A stretch of DNA of 64,000 bases, from contig NZ_JOMG01000002.1 of assembly GCF_000711225.1 (NCBI RefSeq), forward strand, positions 2,430,501-2,494,500, written 5' to 3'. This DNA is from Pelobacter seleniigenes DSM 18267 (GTDB lineage Bacteria; Desulfobacterota; Desulfuromonadia; Desulfuromonadales; Geopsychrobacteraceae). Of the stretch, positions 33,891-42,540 are shown in pieces. Position numbers and translations under genes: made by a program. The notes under the pieces were generated by a model. It saw only the letters and a program-made list of their open reading frames with translations. It had not been told where the DNA came from and made no database searches. Each line of letters opens with the position of its first letter. Positions within the stretch are counted from its first letter, which is position 1.

Positions 33891-34892
33891 TCAGAAGGTT
33901 GATTTCGGTTCGGTATCGTTGATTTTGATAACCAGCGCACCGGAGAGAATGTCGGCCTTGGCTTTTTCGACCTCGGCTTTGGCTGCGGCGGGGATCTTAT
34001 CGGCAAACTCATAGTAGGGCGAAAGACTTGCCCCGCCTTTGCCCATCATGGTCCACTCCCGGTAATCTTCGGCCTTGAAAGCTCCGCTTTTTACCAGTTC
34101 GATGGCGTGCTTAATGGCGGAATCCATGTGCCAGAGGGCCGAAGCGACCACGACATCCTTACCGTTTTCCTCTTTGTTCATGTCATTGACGTTGCCGAAG
34201 GCGATAATCCCTTTCTGACGGGCGGCGTCAACCACCCCGGCGCGTTCGGCGTAGAGCACATCCACCCCGGCTTCGATCTGGGCAAAGGCGAATTCTTTGG
34301 CTTTCGGCGGATCATACCAGGAGCCGATGAAGGAAACTTTGAACTGAACTGTCGGATTGACCGCCTGGGCTCCGGCCATGAAGGCGTTGAACAGGCGGTT
34401 GACTTCACCAATGGGGTAGCCGCCGACCATCCCGATCTTGCCGGTTTTGGTCATGCTGCCGGCAATGATTCCCATCAGGTAGCAGGGTTCGTGGATATAG
34501 TTGTCAAAGACCGCGAAGTTGGAGCCGTCCGGCCCGAAGGAGTCACCCATCAAAAAGGCGACGTTCGGGTAATCCTTGGCAACCTTGCGCGCTTCGCGGG
34601 AAATCCCGAAAGCTTCCCCGACGATCAGTTGGACGCCGCTTTCGGCATATTCGCGGAGCACGCGGATATAGTCGGTATTGGCGACCTTCTCAGAATAAAC
34701 ATAATCAATGATTCCATCCTGTTGGGCTTTCTGCAGGGCCTTGTGCAGGACGGCATCCCATTTCTGCTGGATCGGCTGGGTATAGATCCCGGCGACCTTG
34801 ATCTTTTCAGCGCAAGCGACCGACGCAAATGCGGTCAGACAGGCCAGGACCAGCAGGGTGCGGGCCATTATTCCAAGGTTCTTTTTCATCAT
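33891..34892 (-). CDS. BMP-family periplasmic binding protein
   Basis: 333 residues with a type-I signal peptide (ARTLLVLACLTAFASVACA, then EKIKVAG). The BMP/PnrA fold is seen in KIKVAGIYTQPIQQKWD, NVAFLMGDSFGPDGSN, GKIGMVGGYPIGEVNRLFNA and ADVLYAERAGVVDAARQKG-like blocks. The start is ATG 34892 with GGAG 8 nt upstream; the longer open frame to 35060 is not supported. BMP proteins bind nucleosides or nucleobases; there is no lipobox, so it is free in the periplasm. It is the first gene of the importer-codA operon. The ligand is probably a pyrimidine or purine base, given codA. Confidence 0.9.
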   Translation of the reverse strand: MMKKNLGIMARTLLVLACLTAFASVACAEKIKVAGIYTQPIQQKWDAVLHKALQKAQQDGIIDYVYSEKVANTDYIRVLREYAESGVQLIVGEAFGISREARKVAKDYPNVAFLMGDSFGPDGSNFAVFDNYIHEPCYLMGIIAGSMTKTGKIGMVGGYPIGEVNRLFNAFMAGAQAVNPTVQFKVSFIGSWYDPPKAKEFAFAQIEAGVDVLYAERAGVVDAARQKGIIAFGNVNDMNKEENGKDVVVASALWHMDSAIKHAIELVKSGAFKAEDYREWTMMGKGGASLSPYYEFADKIPAAAKAEVEKAKADILSGALVIKINDTEPKSTF

Positions 34893-34920
34893 CGTAGAGT
34901 CTCCTGAGTGAGGGATAGAT

Positions 34921-34949
34921 TTAATACAGAATCCGCACAGAATTAGCAA
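34921..34949 (-). promoter_or_regulatory. Candidate sigma-70 promoter of the importer-codA operon
   Basis: On the minus strand TTGCTA (34949-34944) and TATTAA (34926-34921) are 17 bp apart, placing the start near 34914 and leaving a leader of only about 20 nt. No riboswitch would fit in that leader. Confidence 0.45.
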
Positions 34950-35159
34950 GAAACCTACCAGTTTTTTTTCAAATCGTTGTCCCGGTAAAGAATTCAGCAA
35001 TAAGCGCCTGAATGGTTTGAGCAGTGGAAAACAGCCTGTTTTTTCAGGCTGATGGGCCATTGCTGAAAGTTCTGACTGGTGTGCCAGGATGGGTGATCGG
35101 ACGGACTGGTCGGGTTTGGCGGCTGAGGGCCTCTGCGCAACAAAATATTGTGCCCTGTT

Positions 35160-35189
35160 TTTGGGCAGGAGGGAATTTTTCTGCCCAAA
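35160..35189. other. 9-bp stem-loop in the kdgK upstream region
   Basis: TTTGGGCAG (35160-35168) and CTGCCCAAA (35181-35189) enclose a 12-nt loop. No T-run follows on either strand, so its role is unclear. Confidence 0.4.
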
Positions 35190-35220
35190 TTGTCAGCAAT
35201 TATCTCCGCACCGGGCGACG

Positions 35221-35238
35221 CCAAAAACCGGTTTTTGG
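35221..35238. promoter_or_regulatory. Perfect 18-bp palindrome, operator-like
   Basis: CCAAAAACCGGTTTTTGG is a perfect 18-bp palindrome with a central CCGG. The AAACCGGTTT core, with its central CG step, resembles LacI/GalR-family operators. It lies ~110 bp upstream of the proposed kdgK promoter. No LacI gene is in the window. Confidence 0.45.
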
Positions 35239-35344
35239 AATTCTTCGGAGCCCGGAAAATTGTCCCTGTAAATGGAGAAAAAATTCCGAAAACGGGGAGA
35301 TAGGTTCTTTTTGTGGGGAGTCTCCAGCGTTTTTGCTTTTTACG

Positions 35345-35374
35345 TTGACAGGTTATTTTCTCTTCGCTTAGAAC
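35345..35374 (+). promoter_or_regulatory. Candidate sigma-70 promoter for kdgK
   Basis: A perfect TTGACA (35345-35350), an 18-bp spacer and TAGAAC (35369-35374). It predicts a leader of about 200 nt before ATG 35581, which is long but shows no recognised riboswitch. Confidence 0.45.
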
Positions 35375-35580
35375 GGTATTCGTGGGGTTCGGCCCGAGCA
35401 GGAAGCCAACCGAACCCGATTTTCCGTGCTCCTTTTTCAGGCACTCCCCAAGACCTCGTGGCAATCGGCTGTGAACCAGGCCGAAACGGCTCTGGCTGTG
35501 CTGACCGCCGCATTGATCCTGATCGGTTGACCTCAAGGGACCGCACCTTTCCGCGAGTTTTCAGTCAAAGGTTTCCGCAC

Positions 35581-36519
35581 ATGAAGAGAGTTTGTCGAAT
35601 TGCCCTGTTGGGCGAATGTATGATTGAGTTGCGGGGCCAGCTGTTCGGTACCATGCAGCAGGCGTTTGGCGGTGATACCCTGAATACGGCGGTCTATCTG
35701 TCCCGGCTCTGTCGGCACCGGGGAGTGCAGGTCTCCTATGCCACCGACCTGGGTATCGACCCCTTCAGCGAGGCGATGATCAGGGCCTGGGAAGGCGAAG
35801 GGATCGACACCGGACTGATTCGGCGTCAAGAGGGGCTGATGCCCGGGCTGTACACGATTCAGGTCGATGAAACCGGTGAACGGACCTTTTACTACTGGCG
35901 GGACATGAGTGCCGCCAAAGCCTATTTCAGGGGGGTGACCAGCCCCCTCGAAGAGCAGCTGGCGGATATTGACGCCCTCTATTTCAGCGGCATCAGCCTG
36001 GCGATTTTCGATGCGGCAGCCCGGGACCGACTGTTCAAAATAGTCACGACGTTGCGCGAACGGGGTGGCAAGGTTATCTTCGACAACAATTACCGGACCC
36101 GGATGTGGCCGGTGACGGTCGAGGCACGGGCATGGTATGCGCACGCCTATGAAATGGCCGATATCGCCATGATTACCCTGGATGACGAAATGGCGCTGTT
36201 CGGCATCAGTGAGGAGGAACGGGCGTTGGAGCGGGTTTTCAACCTGCCCACTCCGGAAGTAGTGGTCAAACGCGGTGCGCTGCCGGCCATCATTCGTCTG
36301 TCTGGTCAGGCGCCTGCTTTTGTGCCGGCCTGTCAGGTGGCAAAAGTTGTCGACACCACCGCCGCCGGGGATTCCTTTGCCGCCGGCTACCTGGCCGCCC
36401 GCCTGACCGGCAGTTCGGCCGAACTGGCCGCGCACAGCGGCGCCTGCCTGGCGGCTGCGGTGATCCAGCATCCGGGGGCGATCATCCCCCTGTCCGCCAT
36501 GCCGGACAACCTGTTCTGA
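35581..36519 (+). CDS. kdgK: 2-keto-3-deoxygluconate kinase (PfkB family)
   Basis: 312 residues, the same length range as E. coli KdgK (309), and alignable throughout: LLGECMIELRG, FGGDTLNTAVYLSR, ERTFYYWRDMSAAK, FSGISLAIF, GGKVIFDNNYRTRMW, and the PfkB signature VVDTTAAGDSFAAGYLA with the catalytic Asp. It phosphorylates KDG to KDPG in hexuronate and pectin-sugar catabolism. The long open frame continues upstream, but ATG 35581 with AAAGG 8 nt before it begins the conserved protein. No kdgA or uxu genes are nearby; the next gene is a nitroreductase 24 bp away. Confidence 0.93.
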   Translation: MKRVCRIALLGECMIELRGQLFGTMQQAFGGDTLNTAVYLSRLCRHRGVQVSYATDLGIDPFSEAMIRAWEGEGIDTGLIRRQEGLMPGLYTIQVDETGERTFYYWRDMSAAKAYFRGVTSPLEEQLADIDALYFSGISLAIFDAAARDRLFKIVTTLRERGGKVIFDNNYRTRMWPVTVEARAWYAHAYEMADIAMITLDDEMALFGISEEERALERVFNLPTPEVVVKRGALPAIIRLSGQAPAFVPACQVAKVVDTTAAGDSFAAGYLAARLTGSSAELAAHSGACLAAAVIQHPGAIIPLSAMPDNLF

Positions 36520-36543
36520 ACCGATTCAACCAGAGAGGATCTC

Positions 36544-37371
36544 ATGCTTCAGTTGACGATTGATAACAACCTTTGTACGCGCTGTGGTTCCTGTGCCCAG
36601 GACTGCCCGGCCAAAATCATTTCCTTAACCAGCGGTCTGCCCGCCATTGCCCCGGCTGATGAAGGCAAGTGCATCCGCTGTCAACACTGCCTGGCGGTTT
36701 GCCCGACTGCGGCACTCTCCATCTTTGGCCATCAGCCCGTGACCGGCCGGCCGTTGGCGGAAACCTGGCCGGCACCGCAACAGTTGGAGGCGTTGATCAA
36801 AGGGCGGCGCTCGGTGCGGCAGTATCGGGATGAAAATCTGGAACCGGCCTTGCTGGAGCAGCTGCTTGAGGTTGCCTGGCATGCGCCGACCGGGGTCAAC
36901 CGGCAGAGTCTGCAATTCCATGTCATTGACGACAAGGATGCCCTGGCCGTATTTCGCAACGAGGTCTACGCCGAGTTGGGGAAAGTCCTGGCGGCCGGGC
37001 AACTGCCCGAGCGGCTGGCCCATTTCGGCACCATTGCCCGGCGCTGGCAGGAGGACGGCAGCGATATCCTGTTTCGCGGCGCTCCGCACCTGCTGGCTGT
37101 TTCCAGCGGGCCGGACAGCATCTGTCCCGAAGCGGACGGGTTTATCGCCCTGTCCTACTTTGAGCTGTATGCCCAAAGCCAGGGGGTCGGTGCGGTCTGG
37201 GACGGGATGATGAAATGGCTGCTTGAAGCGATCGCTCCGGGTTTGCAGCAGCGGCTCGGCATCCCGGCTGACCACAAGCTCGGCTATGTGATGGTGTTCG
37301 GCAAACCGGCCGTGCAGTATCAGCGACCGATACAGCGGGGTCCGGCTCGGGTCAGCCGCTTTCAGCCTTGA
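36544..37371 (+). CDS. Ferredoxin-nitroreductase fusion
   Basis: 275 residues. Residues 1-60 carry two 4Fe-4S motifs (CTRCGSCAQDCPAKI and CIRCQHCLAVCP). The remainder is an FMN nitroreductase domain: KGRRSVRQYRDENL, AWHAPTGVNRQSLQF, a dimer interface, and GYVMVFGKP near the end. Such fusions feed ferredoxin electrons to FMN and are common in anaerobes; substrates are mostly unknown. GAGAGGAT precedes the ATG. It is probably cotranscribed with kdgK, though no functional link is obvious. Confidence 0.9.
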   Translation: MLQLTIDNNLCTRCGSCAQDCPAKIISLTSGLPAIAPADEGKCIRCQHCLAVCPTAALSIFGHQPVTGRPLAETWPAPQQLEALIKGRRSVRQYRDENLEPALLEQLLEVAWHAPTGVNRQSLQFHVIDDKDALAVFRNEVYAELGKVLAAGQLPERLAHFGTIARRWQEDGSDILFRGAPHLLAVSSGPDSICPEADGFIALSYFELYAQSQGVGAVWDGMMKWLLEAIAPGLQQRLGIPADHKLGYVMVFGKPAVQYQRPIQRGPARVSRFQP

Positions 37372-37544
37372 GCGGGTGGCTGTTGGCGAAAAAGTCCGTT
37401 CTGGAGCTTTTTCAAGCTCGATGGAGAAAAATGCGCTTTTCCCAACTCACAAAATCAATGAGTGAGCTAGCTTGCCATCAATTTTGATAGTCTATCCGTG
37501 GGCTCTGTCGGTTTTTTTCAATAGTCTGCTCGATGACTTATTGG

Positions 37545-37750
37545 CCGGGCTGCCTCGAATGGCGCTCATTTAAGAGTAGATGGCAGCAAAACCGGGACTG
37601 TCCCCGCACGGGGGCTGTCCCAGGTCTTTGCGGTGCTAATCGGTATAGTTTCATGGCTCGCAAACTCTTGGGACAGCCCCCGATGACCCTGGGGACAGTC
37701 CCGAGTTTACTGCGAAGTTGCTTAAAGGAACGCCATTCGAAGCGGCCCGA
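37545..37750. repeat. ~206-bp imperfect palindrome, MITE/REP-like element
   Basis: The left half and the reverse complement of the right half match along nearly the whole length. The outer arms share TCGAATGGCG and a TTTAAG block. Next come perfect 13-bp arms CGGGACTGTCCCC (37593-37605) and GGGGACAGTCCCG (37691-37703), and inside them GGGGGCTGTCCCA (37610-37622) and TGGGACAGCCCCC (37669-37681), with about 46 bp between. GGGACAGTCCC-type repeats are frequent in environmental deltaproteobacterial genomes, often near REP-associated transposases. The right end abuts the sthA stop codon. No transposase is in the window. Confidence 0.75.
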
Positions 37751-37756
37751 TGCGTT

Positions 37757-39163
37757 TTACAGGCGATTGAAGCCGTTTAGCGCCGCGACCCGGTAGGCTT
37801 CGGCCATGGTTGGATAGTTGAAGGTGGTGTTGATGAAATACTTCAGCGTGTTGTATGGCTTGGGTTGGGCCATGATCGCCTGACCGATGTGAAGGATTTC
37901 GGCGGCATTGTGGCCGAAGCAGTGGATGCCGAGGATCTCCAGGGTCTCGCGATGAAAGAGCAGCTTGAGCACTCCGGCCTTGTGACCGGTGATCTGTCCC
38001 CTGGCCAGATGGCGAAAGAAGGAGTGGCCGACTTCATAGGGGACCCGTCGCTCGGTCAGCTCCTGCTCGGTACCACCGATGCAGCTGATTTCCGGGGTGG
38101 TGTAAATGCCGGTGGGAATGTCCCTGATCAGCTGCGCTTCGCATTTGCCTTCGGCGATGTGGGTGCCGGCAAACCGGCCCTGGTCGTAAGCCGCACTGGC
38201 CAGATTGGGGAAGCCGACGATATCGCCGACGGCGTAAATGTGCGGCAGCGCAGTCTGGTAGGCTTCGTTGACGGTGACATTGCCGCGGTGGTTGACCGCA
38301 ATGCCCAATTCCTCCAGCCCCAGGCCGGCTGAATTGCCGGTTCGCCCGTTGGCCCACAGCAGCATGTCCGACTTGATGATTTTGCCGGTCTTCAGATGCA
38401 GCACCACCCCGTCGGCATTGGTTTCGACCCGCTCGTATTCCTCGTCCTGACGGATGACGATCCCCTGGATGTCGCGCATATGATAACTGAGGGCGTTGCT
38501 GATCTCTTCGTCCAGGTATTCCAGCAGGCGTTTGCGGGTATTGACCAGGTTGACCTTGATGCCGAGGTTTTTAAAGGCCGAGGCATATTCGCTGCCGACC
38601 ACTCCGGCGCCGTAGACGGTCATGGTGCCGGGTAGTTCCTGCATGTTGAGGATGGTGTCACTGTCGACCACTCGCTGGCCGTCGAAGGGGACATCGTCCG
38701 GGCGATACGGGTGGGAGCCGGTGGCAATGACGAAATAATCCGCACTCAGCAGCTGGCAGCTGCCCTGGGCATTGGTGACGATCAGGGTGTGGGGATCCTT
38801 GAACGCGGCTTCGCCTTCGATCACTTCGATGTCGTTGCGTTCGTAAAAGCCCTGCCGGTCCTCGACCTGTTGATTGACCACCGCGTCCACCGCGGCCATG
38901 ATGTCCCGGCATTCGACTTTGCCCGGGCAGTGGAGTCTACCGAACAGCTGGTTGTTTTTTCTTTCGGTATACTGCTGGACAACATGGATCAGCGCCTTGC
39001 TGGGGATGGTTCCCAAGTGGGTGCAACCCCCGCCGACCAGCGGATAGCGTTCAATGACAGCAACGGCTTTCCCCGCCTTGGCCAGTTTGATGGCCGCACC
39101 TTCTCCGCCGGGGCCGCTGCCGATCACAATGACATCAAAGTGGCTGTTCTGTCCGTTTGCCAT
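37757..39163 (-). CDS. sthA: Soluble pyridine nucleotide transhydrogenase (Si-specific)
   Basis: 468 residues against 466 for E. coli SthA, alignable from end to end. It has FAD-binding [19 protein letters not shown], then [15 protein letters not shown], where the second redox cysteine of lipoamide dehydrogenases is replaced, which is diagnostic of SthA. Further blocks are [13 protein letters not shown] (NAD(P) site), [21 protein letters not shown] and the C-terminal interface [20 protein letters not shown]. It equilibrates NADPH and NADH in the cytosol. AAAGGG precedes ATG 39163. It is a single-gene unit, with def 76 bp upstream; its 3' end touches the palindrome at 37545-37750, which may serve as its terminator. 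Confidence 0.94.
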   Translation of the reverse strand: MANGQNSHFDVIVIGSGPGGEGAAIKLAKAGKAVAVIERYPLVGGGCTHLGTIPSKALIHVVQQYTERKNNQLFGRLHCPGKVECRDIMAAVDAVVNQQVEDRQGFYERNDIEVIEGEAAFKDPHTLIVTNAQGSCQLLSADYFVIATGSHPYRPDDVPFDGQRVVDSDTILNMQELPGTMTVYGAGVVGSEYASAFKNLGIKVNLVNTRKRLLEYLDEEISNALSYHMRDIQGIVIRQDEEYERVETNADGVVLHLKTGKIIKSDMLLWANGRTGNSAGLGLEELGIAVNHRGNVTVNEAYQTALPHIYAVGDIVGFPNLASAAYDQGRFAGTHIAEGKCEAQLIRDIPTGIYTTPEISCIGGTEQELTERRVPYEVGHSFFRHLARGQITGHKAGVLKLLFHRETLEILGIHCFGHNAAEILHIGQAIMAQPKPYNTLKYFINTTFNYPTMAEAYRVAALNGFNRL

Positions 39164-39239
39164 GCTCGAAACCCTTTAGATCAGATGTGAATGGACGTTT
39201 TTTTCACTCATCTCGCTTCCGGTTGCCGGCGATTCTCAG

Positions 39240-39749
39240 CTATTTGCGCTGCTTTCTCCTGAACAGATCGGTTTTTAAACTGGAAACCCGGTCCAGGAAC
39301 AGGTAGCCGTCAAGGTGGTCGAGTTCGTGCTGAACCGCCACTGCTTCAAATCCTTCGCAACGGATGACCTGCCGATGGCGATTTTCATTGGTAAACTGGA
39401 CAACGATCGTTTCCGCCCGGTCGACGTTGCCGGTGTAGTCGGGAACCGACATACAGCCTTCCCGCACGATCTGATGTCCCTCGCGCTGAATGATTTCGGG
39501 GTTGACCATCTGCATCAGGCCATGATTTTCCTGCTTCTGGCCAAGCTTGCTGTGGGACACGTCCACCACTACGGCGCGGCGCAGTTCGCCGATCTGAGAG
39601 GCGGCAACGCCGACGGAATGCCCGGCGGCAACCATGGTATCAACCAGGTCTTCCAGCAGGAGGGAAACGGAATCGTCAAATTCAGTAATCGGTGCGCAGA
39701 CTTCCTTGAGCCGTGGATCGGGGTAGACCAGAACTTCCTTGACCGCCAT
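39240..39749 (-). CDS. def: Peptide deformylase
   Basis: 169 residues with all three deformylase motifs in order: GVAASQIG (motif 1; canonical GLAAPQ, so slightly divergent), EGCMSVP (motif 2, metal Cys; usual EGCLS) and QHELDHLDG (HExDH, metal His and catalytic Glu). It removes the N-formyl group from nascent proteins. The start directly follows the ACT-gene stop, whose GGAG lies 6 nt before the ATG, so the two are coupled. A second deformylase beside fmt is common, and this may be the accessory copy. Confidence 0.94.
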   Translation of the reverse strand: MAVKEVLVYPDPRLKEVCAPITEFDDSVSLLLEDLVDTMVAAGHSVGVAASQIGELRRAVVVDVSHSKLGQKQENHGLMQMVNPEIIQREGHQIVREGCMSVPDYTGNVDRAETIVVQFTNENRHRQVIRCEGFEAVAVQHELDHLDGYLFLDRVSSLKTDLFRRKQRK

Positions 39750-40289
39750 TTACAGCTCCATTGTCACCAGCGAACGAACCGAGATATCGACCTGGAGTTT
39801 CTGTTTAAGGGTTTTCATCCAGCTTTCCAGTTCCTGCAGCTCGATTCCTTCCGGGAGCAGGGCCTCGAGCATCATCACATAGACCGGATTTTGCTCATCG
39901 CCGATCAGTTTGGTATTCAGGTCGGTGATATTGATGCCGTGGTCGCCCAGTTCCTTGGCGACCTGGAAAACAATGCCCGGTTTGTCCGAACCGTACACCG
40001 AGATCATGCAGCTTTCACCATGCAGATCGGGCCGGATCTCGCCGCCCGGTTTGAGGGTGCGAATAAAAACCGACAGGTTGTTGTCCTCCAGGGGAGCAAA
40101 GGCCGCGCTGAAATCCTCGCCCGCCTGCATATCGGGGCTGGAGATGATCAGGATCATGGAAAACTGTCCGCCGAGGATGGAACAGCTGGAATCCGCGATA
40201 TTGAAACCCAGCTGGTAAAGGATCTCGGTGACCTGGGAAACGATCCCGGGGCGATCCCGGCCGATAATCGTCAAAGCAAAATAAGGCAT
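39750..40289 (-). CDS. Tandem ACT-domain protein (GcvR-like)
   Basis: 179 residues made of two ACT domains: FALTIIGRDRPGIVSQVTEIL (1-80) and MISVYGSDKPGIVFQVAKELG (93-170). This is the GcvR architecture; GcvR restrains GcvA in the glycine cleavage regulon of enterics, and in other bacteria similar proteins sense amino acids. GGAGGAGAT precedes ATG 40289. It is directly joined to def, as in several deltaproteobacteria. The ligand is unknown. Confidence 0.88.
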   Translation of the reverse strand: MPYFALTIIGRDRPGIVSQVTEILYQLGFNIADSSCSILGGQFSMILIISSPDMQAGEDFSAAFAPLEDNNLSVFIRTLKPGGEIRPDLHGESCMISVYGSDKPGIVFQVAKELGDHGINITDLNTKLIGDEQNPVYVMMLEALLPEGIELQELESWMKTLKQKLQVDISVRSLVTMEL

Positions 40290-40392
40290 ATCTCCTCCTG
40301 TGCAAAAAGCTGAAGCGCTGTCAGCAACGCTTATTCTTTTTAGTTTACCGAAAGAGTGCCTGATCTGATACCGGTTTGCAAGGGGAAGACGC

Positions 40393-41307
40393 TTATCCGC
40401 TGAAGAATCTGTCCAGAATCAGGACCGTGAGCAGGAGGGCCATGGAGATATTGGTCAAGTGAAAGGCGCGTTGCACCGAGCCGGTTCGGCTGATGCGGCG
40501 CTGCTCTCCCAGCATGAGCACCAGGAGCAGACCGAGCCCGCCCAGAAACAGGGTGGAGAGGGTGGCGTGGCGGATGAAGCCAAACAGGGGAAACAACAGG
40601 TAACAGAGAAACAGGGCTGCGAGCCAGCAATTGTTGATTTTCAGCAAGCGCTGCGTGGCAATGGTTTTGAACAGGTCGGGCAGGCCACTGCGCCGCAGAT
40701 CGTCACGGTAACGACAGAGCAGCAGCCAGGTGTGGGGAATTTGCCAGACAAACAAGGTGCCGGCGAGAATCAGCGGTTTTTGGCTGAACAGTTCCCCGCC
40801 GGCCGCGGTCCAGCCGATCAGCGGCGGCAAAGCCCCGCAGACCGCGCCGGGAATGGCGGCGAACGGAGTGATCCGCTTGAGCGGGGTGTAGATGGCGTTG
40901 TACCAGATGACCGCCAGGATCCCCAGTAACAGCGGCAGACTGCCGGCCAGGGCATTAAGCAGCAGCGCACCGCTGCTGATGGTCAGCGCCGCCAGCAGTA
41001 ATGCGCCGGCCGGAGTCAGGGTGCCGGTGGGCAAGGGGCGGTTGCGGGTGCGCAGCATGGTGACATCCAGATCCTGCTCCTGCCACTGGTTGAGGGCCGA
41101 GCAGCCTCCGGCCAGCAGGCCGACTCCGCCGACCACCAGCAGGATCTGGTGTCCCCAGAGGCCATCGCCAAACAGATACCCGGCCAGTGCCGAGAGGGCC
41201 ACCATCGCCGACAGCTCAATCCGAAACAGCAGCCTGAGGGTTTTGAACCCGGTCTGGATGGTTGCGCTCGAAACTGATCGCGGTCGGTTGATGATCGAAT
41301 TCGGCAC
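40393..41307 (-). CDS. ctaB: Protohaem IX farnesyltransferase (haem O synthase)
   Basis: 304 residues, UbiA prenyltransferase fold with about eight or nine helices. The Mg-prenyl site reads NQWQEQDLDVTMLRTRNRPL, the haem O synthase version of NxxxDxxxD, and YTPLKRITPFAAIPGA is the family loop. It converts haem b to haem O for the oxidase encoded upstream. GTG 41307 is the start, with GGGGAGG 4 nt before. No ctaA gene follows, so whether haem A is made cannot be told here. Confidence 0.93.
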   Translation of the reverse strand: MPNSIINRPRSVSSATIQTGFKTLRLLFRIELSAMVALSALAGYLFGDGLWGHQILLVVGGVGLLAGGCSALNQWQEQDLDVTMLRTRNRPLPTGTLTPAGALLLAALTISSGALLLNALAGSLPLLLGILAVIWYNAIYTPLKRITPFAAIPGAVCGALPPLIGWTAAGGELFSQKPLILAGTLFVWQIPHTWLLLCRYRDDLRRSGLPDLFKTIATQRLLKINNCWLAALFLCYLLFPLFGFIRHATLSTLFLGGLGLLLVLMLGEQRRISRTGSVQRAFHLTNISMALLLTVLILDRFFSG

Positions 41308-41319
41308 GCTGCCTCCCCG

Positions 41320-42531
41320 CTACTGTTTCAACAGGTAATTGACGATGGCATCAATCTCTTCCGGGCTGAGATTGTCGGCCGCCGGCATCATCGGTGAAAA
41401 GCCTTTGACGATATCTGCATTCGGCTTGAGCAGGGAGCGGCGCAGATAATCGGCATCAACCGTGATGGTAATCTCCTTGCCGTCGCTTTCCACGGTCACT
41501 TGCCGACCGCCCAGACCCTTGAAAGTGGGCGCGATGCTTTCACTGCCATCAGTGGAGTGACAACCGAGACAGCCGTTTTCTTTGATCAGCGTTGCGCCGT
41601 CGGGGCCTGCCTTTGCCGCAGTGGCTTTGCCGAGCAGGTAGTCGACCACGGCTTGCAGATCCGCGTCATTGATGGTGCTCTGGTCATAGGCCGGCATCAT
41701 CGGCTGGAACCCTTCGACGATCTCCGCATTCGGCTCACGGATGGACCGTTTCAGGTAGTCCGCATCAATTTTGATTTCGATACTTTTCCCGTCTTTTTCC
41801 ACTTCCTGCTCTTTGCCGGCCAGTTGGTACAGGCTCGGTCCGACCCCGTCGCTGCCGTCAAGACTGTGACAGCCGATGCAACCCTGCTCATTCAACACCG
41901 TCAGGCCACGCGGCTCTTGGTCCGCTTGCTGCGGTTTAGCCCAATCGGCATATTCCGCGGCCGGCAGGACTTCAATGGTGGTCAGCATGGCAGCGTGGCC
42001 AACCCCGCAATATTCGGCACATTGAACATCATAACTGCCCGGTTCCGTCGCCTTGAACCAGACATAGGTTTCCATGCCCGGGACACAATCCTTTTTGATC
42101 CGAAACGCCGGCGCAAAAAAGCTATGAATGACATCGGCCGAATGGAGCAGCACCTTGACCGGCTTGTCGACCGGAACATAAAGCTTATCGGTCTTGCGAC
42201 CGTCCGGGTATTCGAACTGCCATGACCACATGCGCGCCGTGGCCTTGACTTCCATGGCATTGTCAGGGACCTGGGTCAGACCGATGTAATTGGTCCAGCC
42301 GTACCAGAACATGGTCATGACGATGATAATCGGTAAAACCGTCCAGACGGTTTCCAGAATCCAGCTGCCGTGGGCATCGGAGGTTGGCTCAGGATATTTC
42401 GAACGCCGGTACTTGATGACGAAATAGATGGTCACCAGGGTAATCCCCAGCAGCAGCAGCAGGGAAAAACCGAAGATATAGATCAGCGTATTATCGACAG
42501 CCTGGGCAGTGGGGTTATTCAGCTGGTTCAC
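41320..42531 (-). CDS. coxB: Cytochrome c oxidase subunit II with two fused cytochrome c domains
   Basis: 403 residues. Two N-terminal membrane helices (about 15-40 and 60-80) are followed by the CuA cupredoxin domain with H136, C171, E173, C175, H179 and M182 (CAEYCGVGHAAM). The C-terminus carries two cytochrome c domains, haem sites CIGCH (218-222) and CLGCH (321-325), each with a GFxPMMP methionine ligand region. The two haem domains are close copies (DADYLKRSIREPNAEIVEGF against DADYLRRSLLKPNADIVKGF), pointing to internal duplication. Most caa3-type enzymes have one such domain. The start is GTG 42531 with AGGAGAGATCT upstream. Confidence 0.94.
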   Translation of the reverse strand: MNQLNNPTAQAVDNTLIYIFGFSLLLLLGITLVTIYFVIKYRRSKYPEPTSDAHGSWILETVWTVLPIIIVMTMFWYGWTNYIGLTQVPDNAMEVKATARMWSWQFEYPDGRKTDKLYVPVDKPVKVLLHSADVIHSFFAPAFRIKKDCVPGMETYVWFKATEPGSYDVQCAEYCGVGHAAMLTTIEVLPAAEYADWAKPQQADQEPRGLTVLNEQGCIGCHSLDGSDGVGPSLYQLAGKEQEVEKDGKSIEIKIDADYLKRSIREPNAEIVEGFQPMMPAYDQSTINDADLQAVVDYLLGKATAAKAGPDGATLIKENGCLGCHSTDGSESIAPTFKGLGGRQVTVESDGKEITITVDADYLRRSLLKPNADIVKGFSPMMPAADNLSPEEIDAIVNYLLKQ

Positions 42532-42540
42532 AGATCTCTC

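Larger units (their letters stand above)
34950..35580. other. Long intergenic region between importer operon and kdgK
   Basis: About 630 bp of lower-GC sequence with no convincing gene. It holds a CAGCCTG/CAGGCTG hairpin (35032-35051), a 9-bp stem (35160-35189), a perfect 18-bp palindrome (35221-35238) and a promoter-like pair (35345-35374). The open frames here have no ribosome sites and no family resemblance. Confidence 0.5.

Noticed and set aside
34893-35060. N-terminal extension of the BMP binding protein
   Set aside because: The open frame continues upstream, but the signal peptide and ribosome site clearly start at 34892.
35272-35580. N-terminal extension of KdgK
   Set aside because: The frame is open but unconserved. 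The KdgK family begins at residue 1 from ATG 35581, which has a ribosome site.
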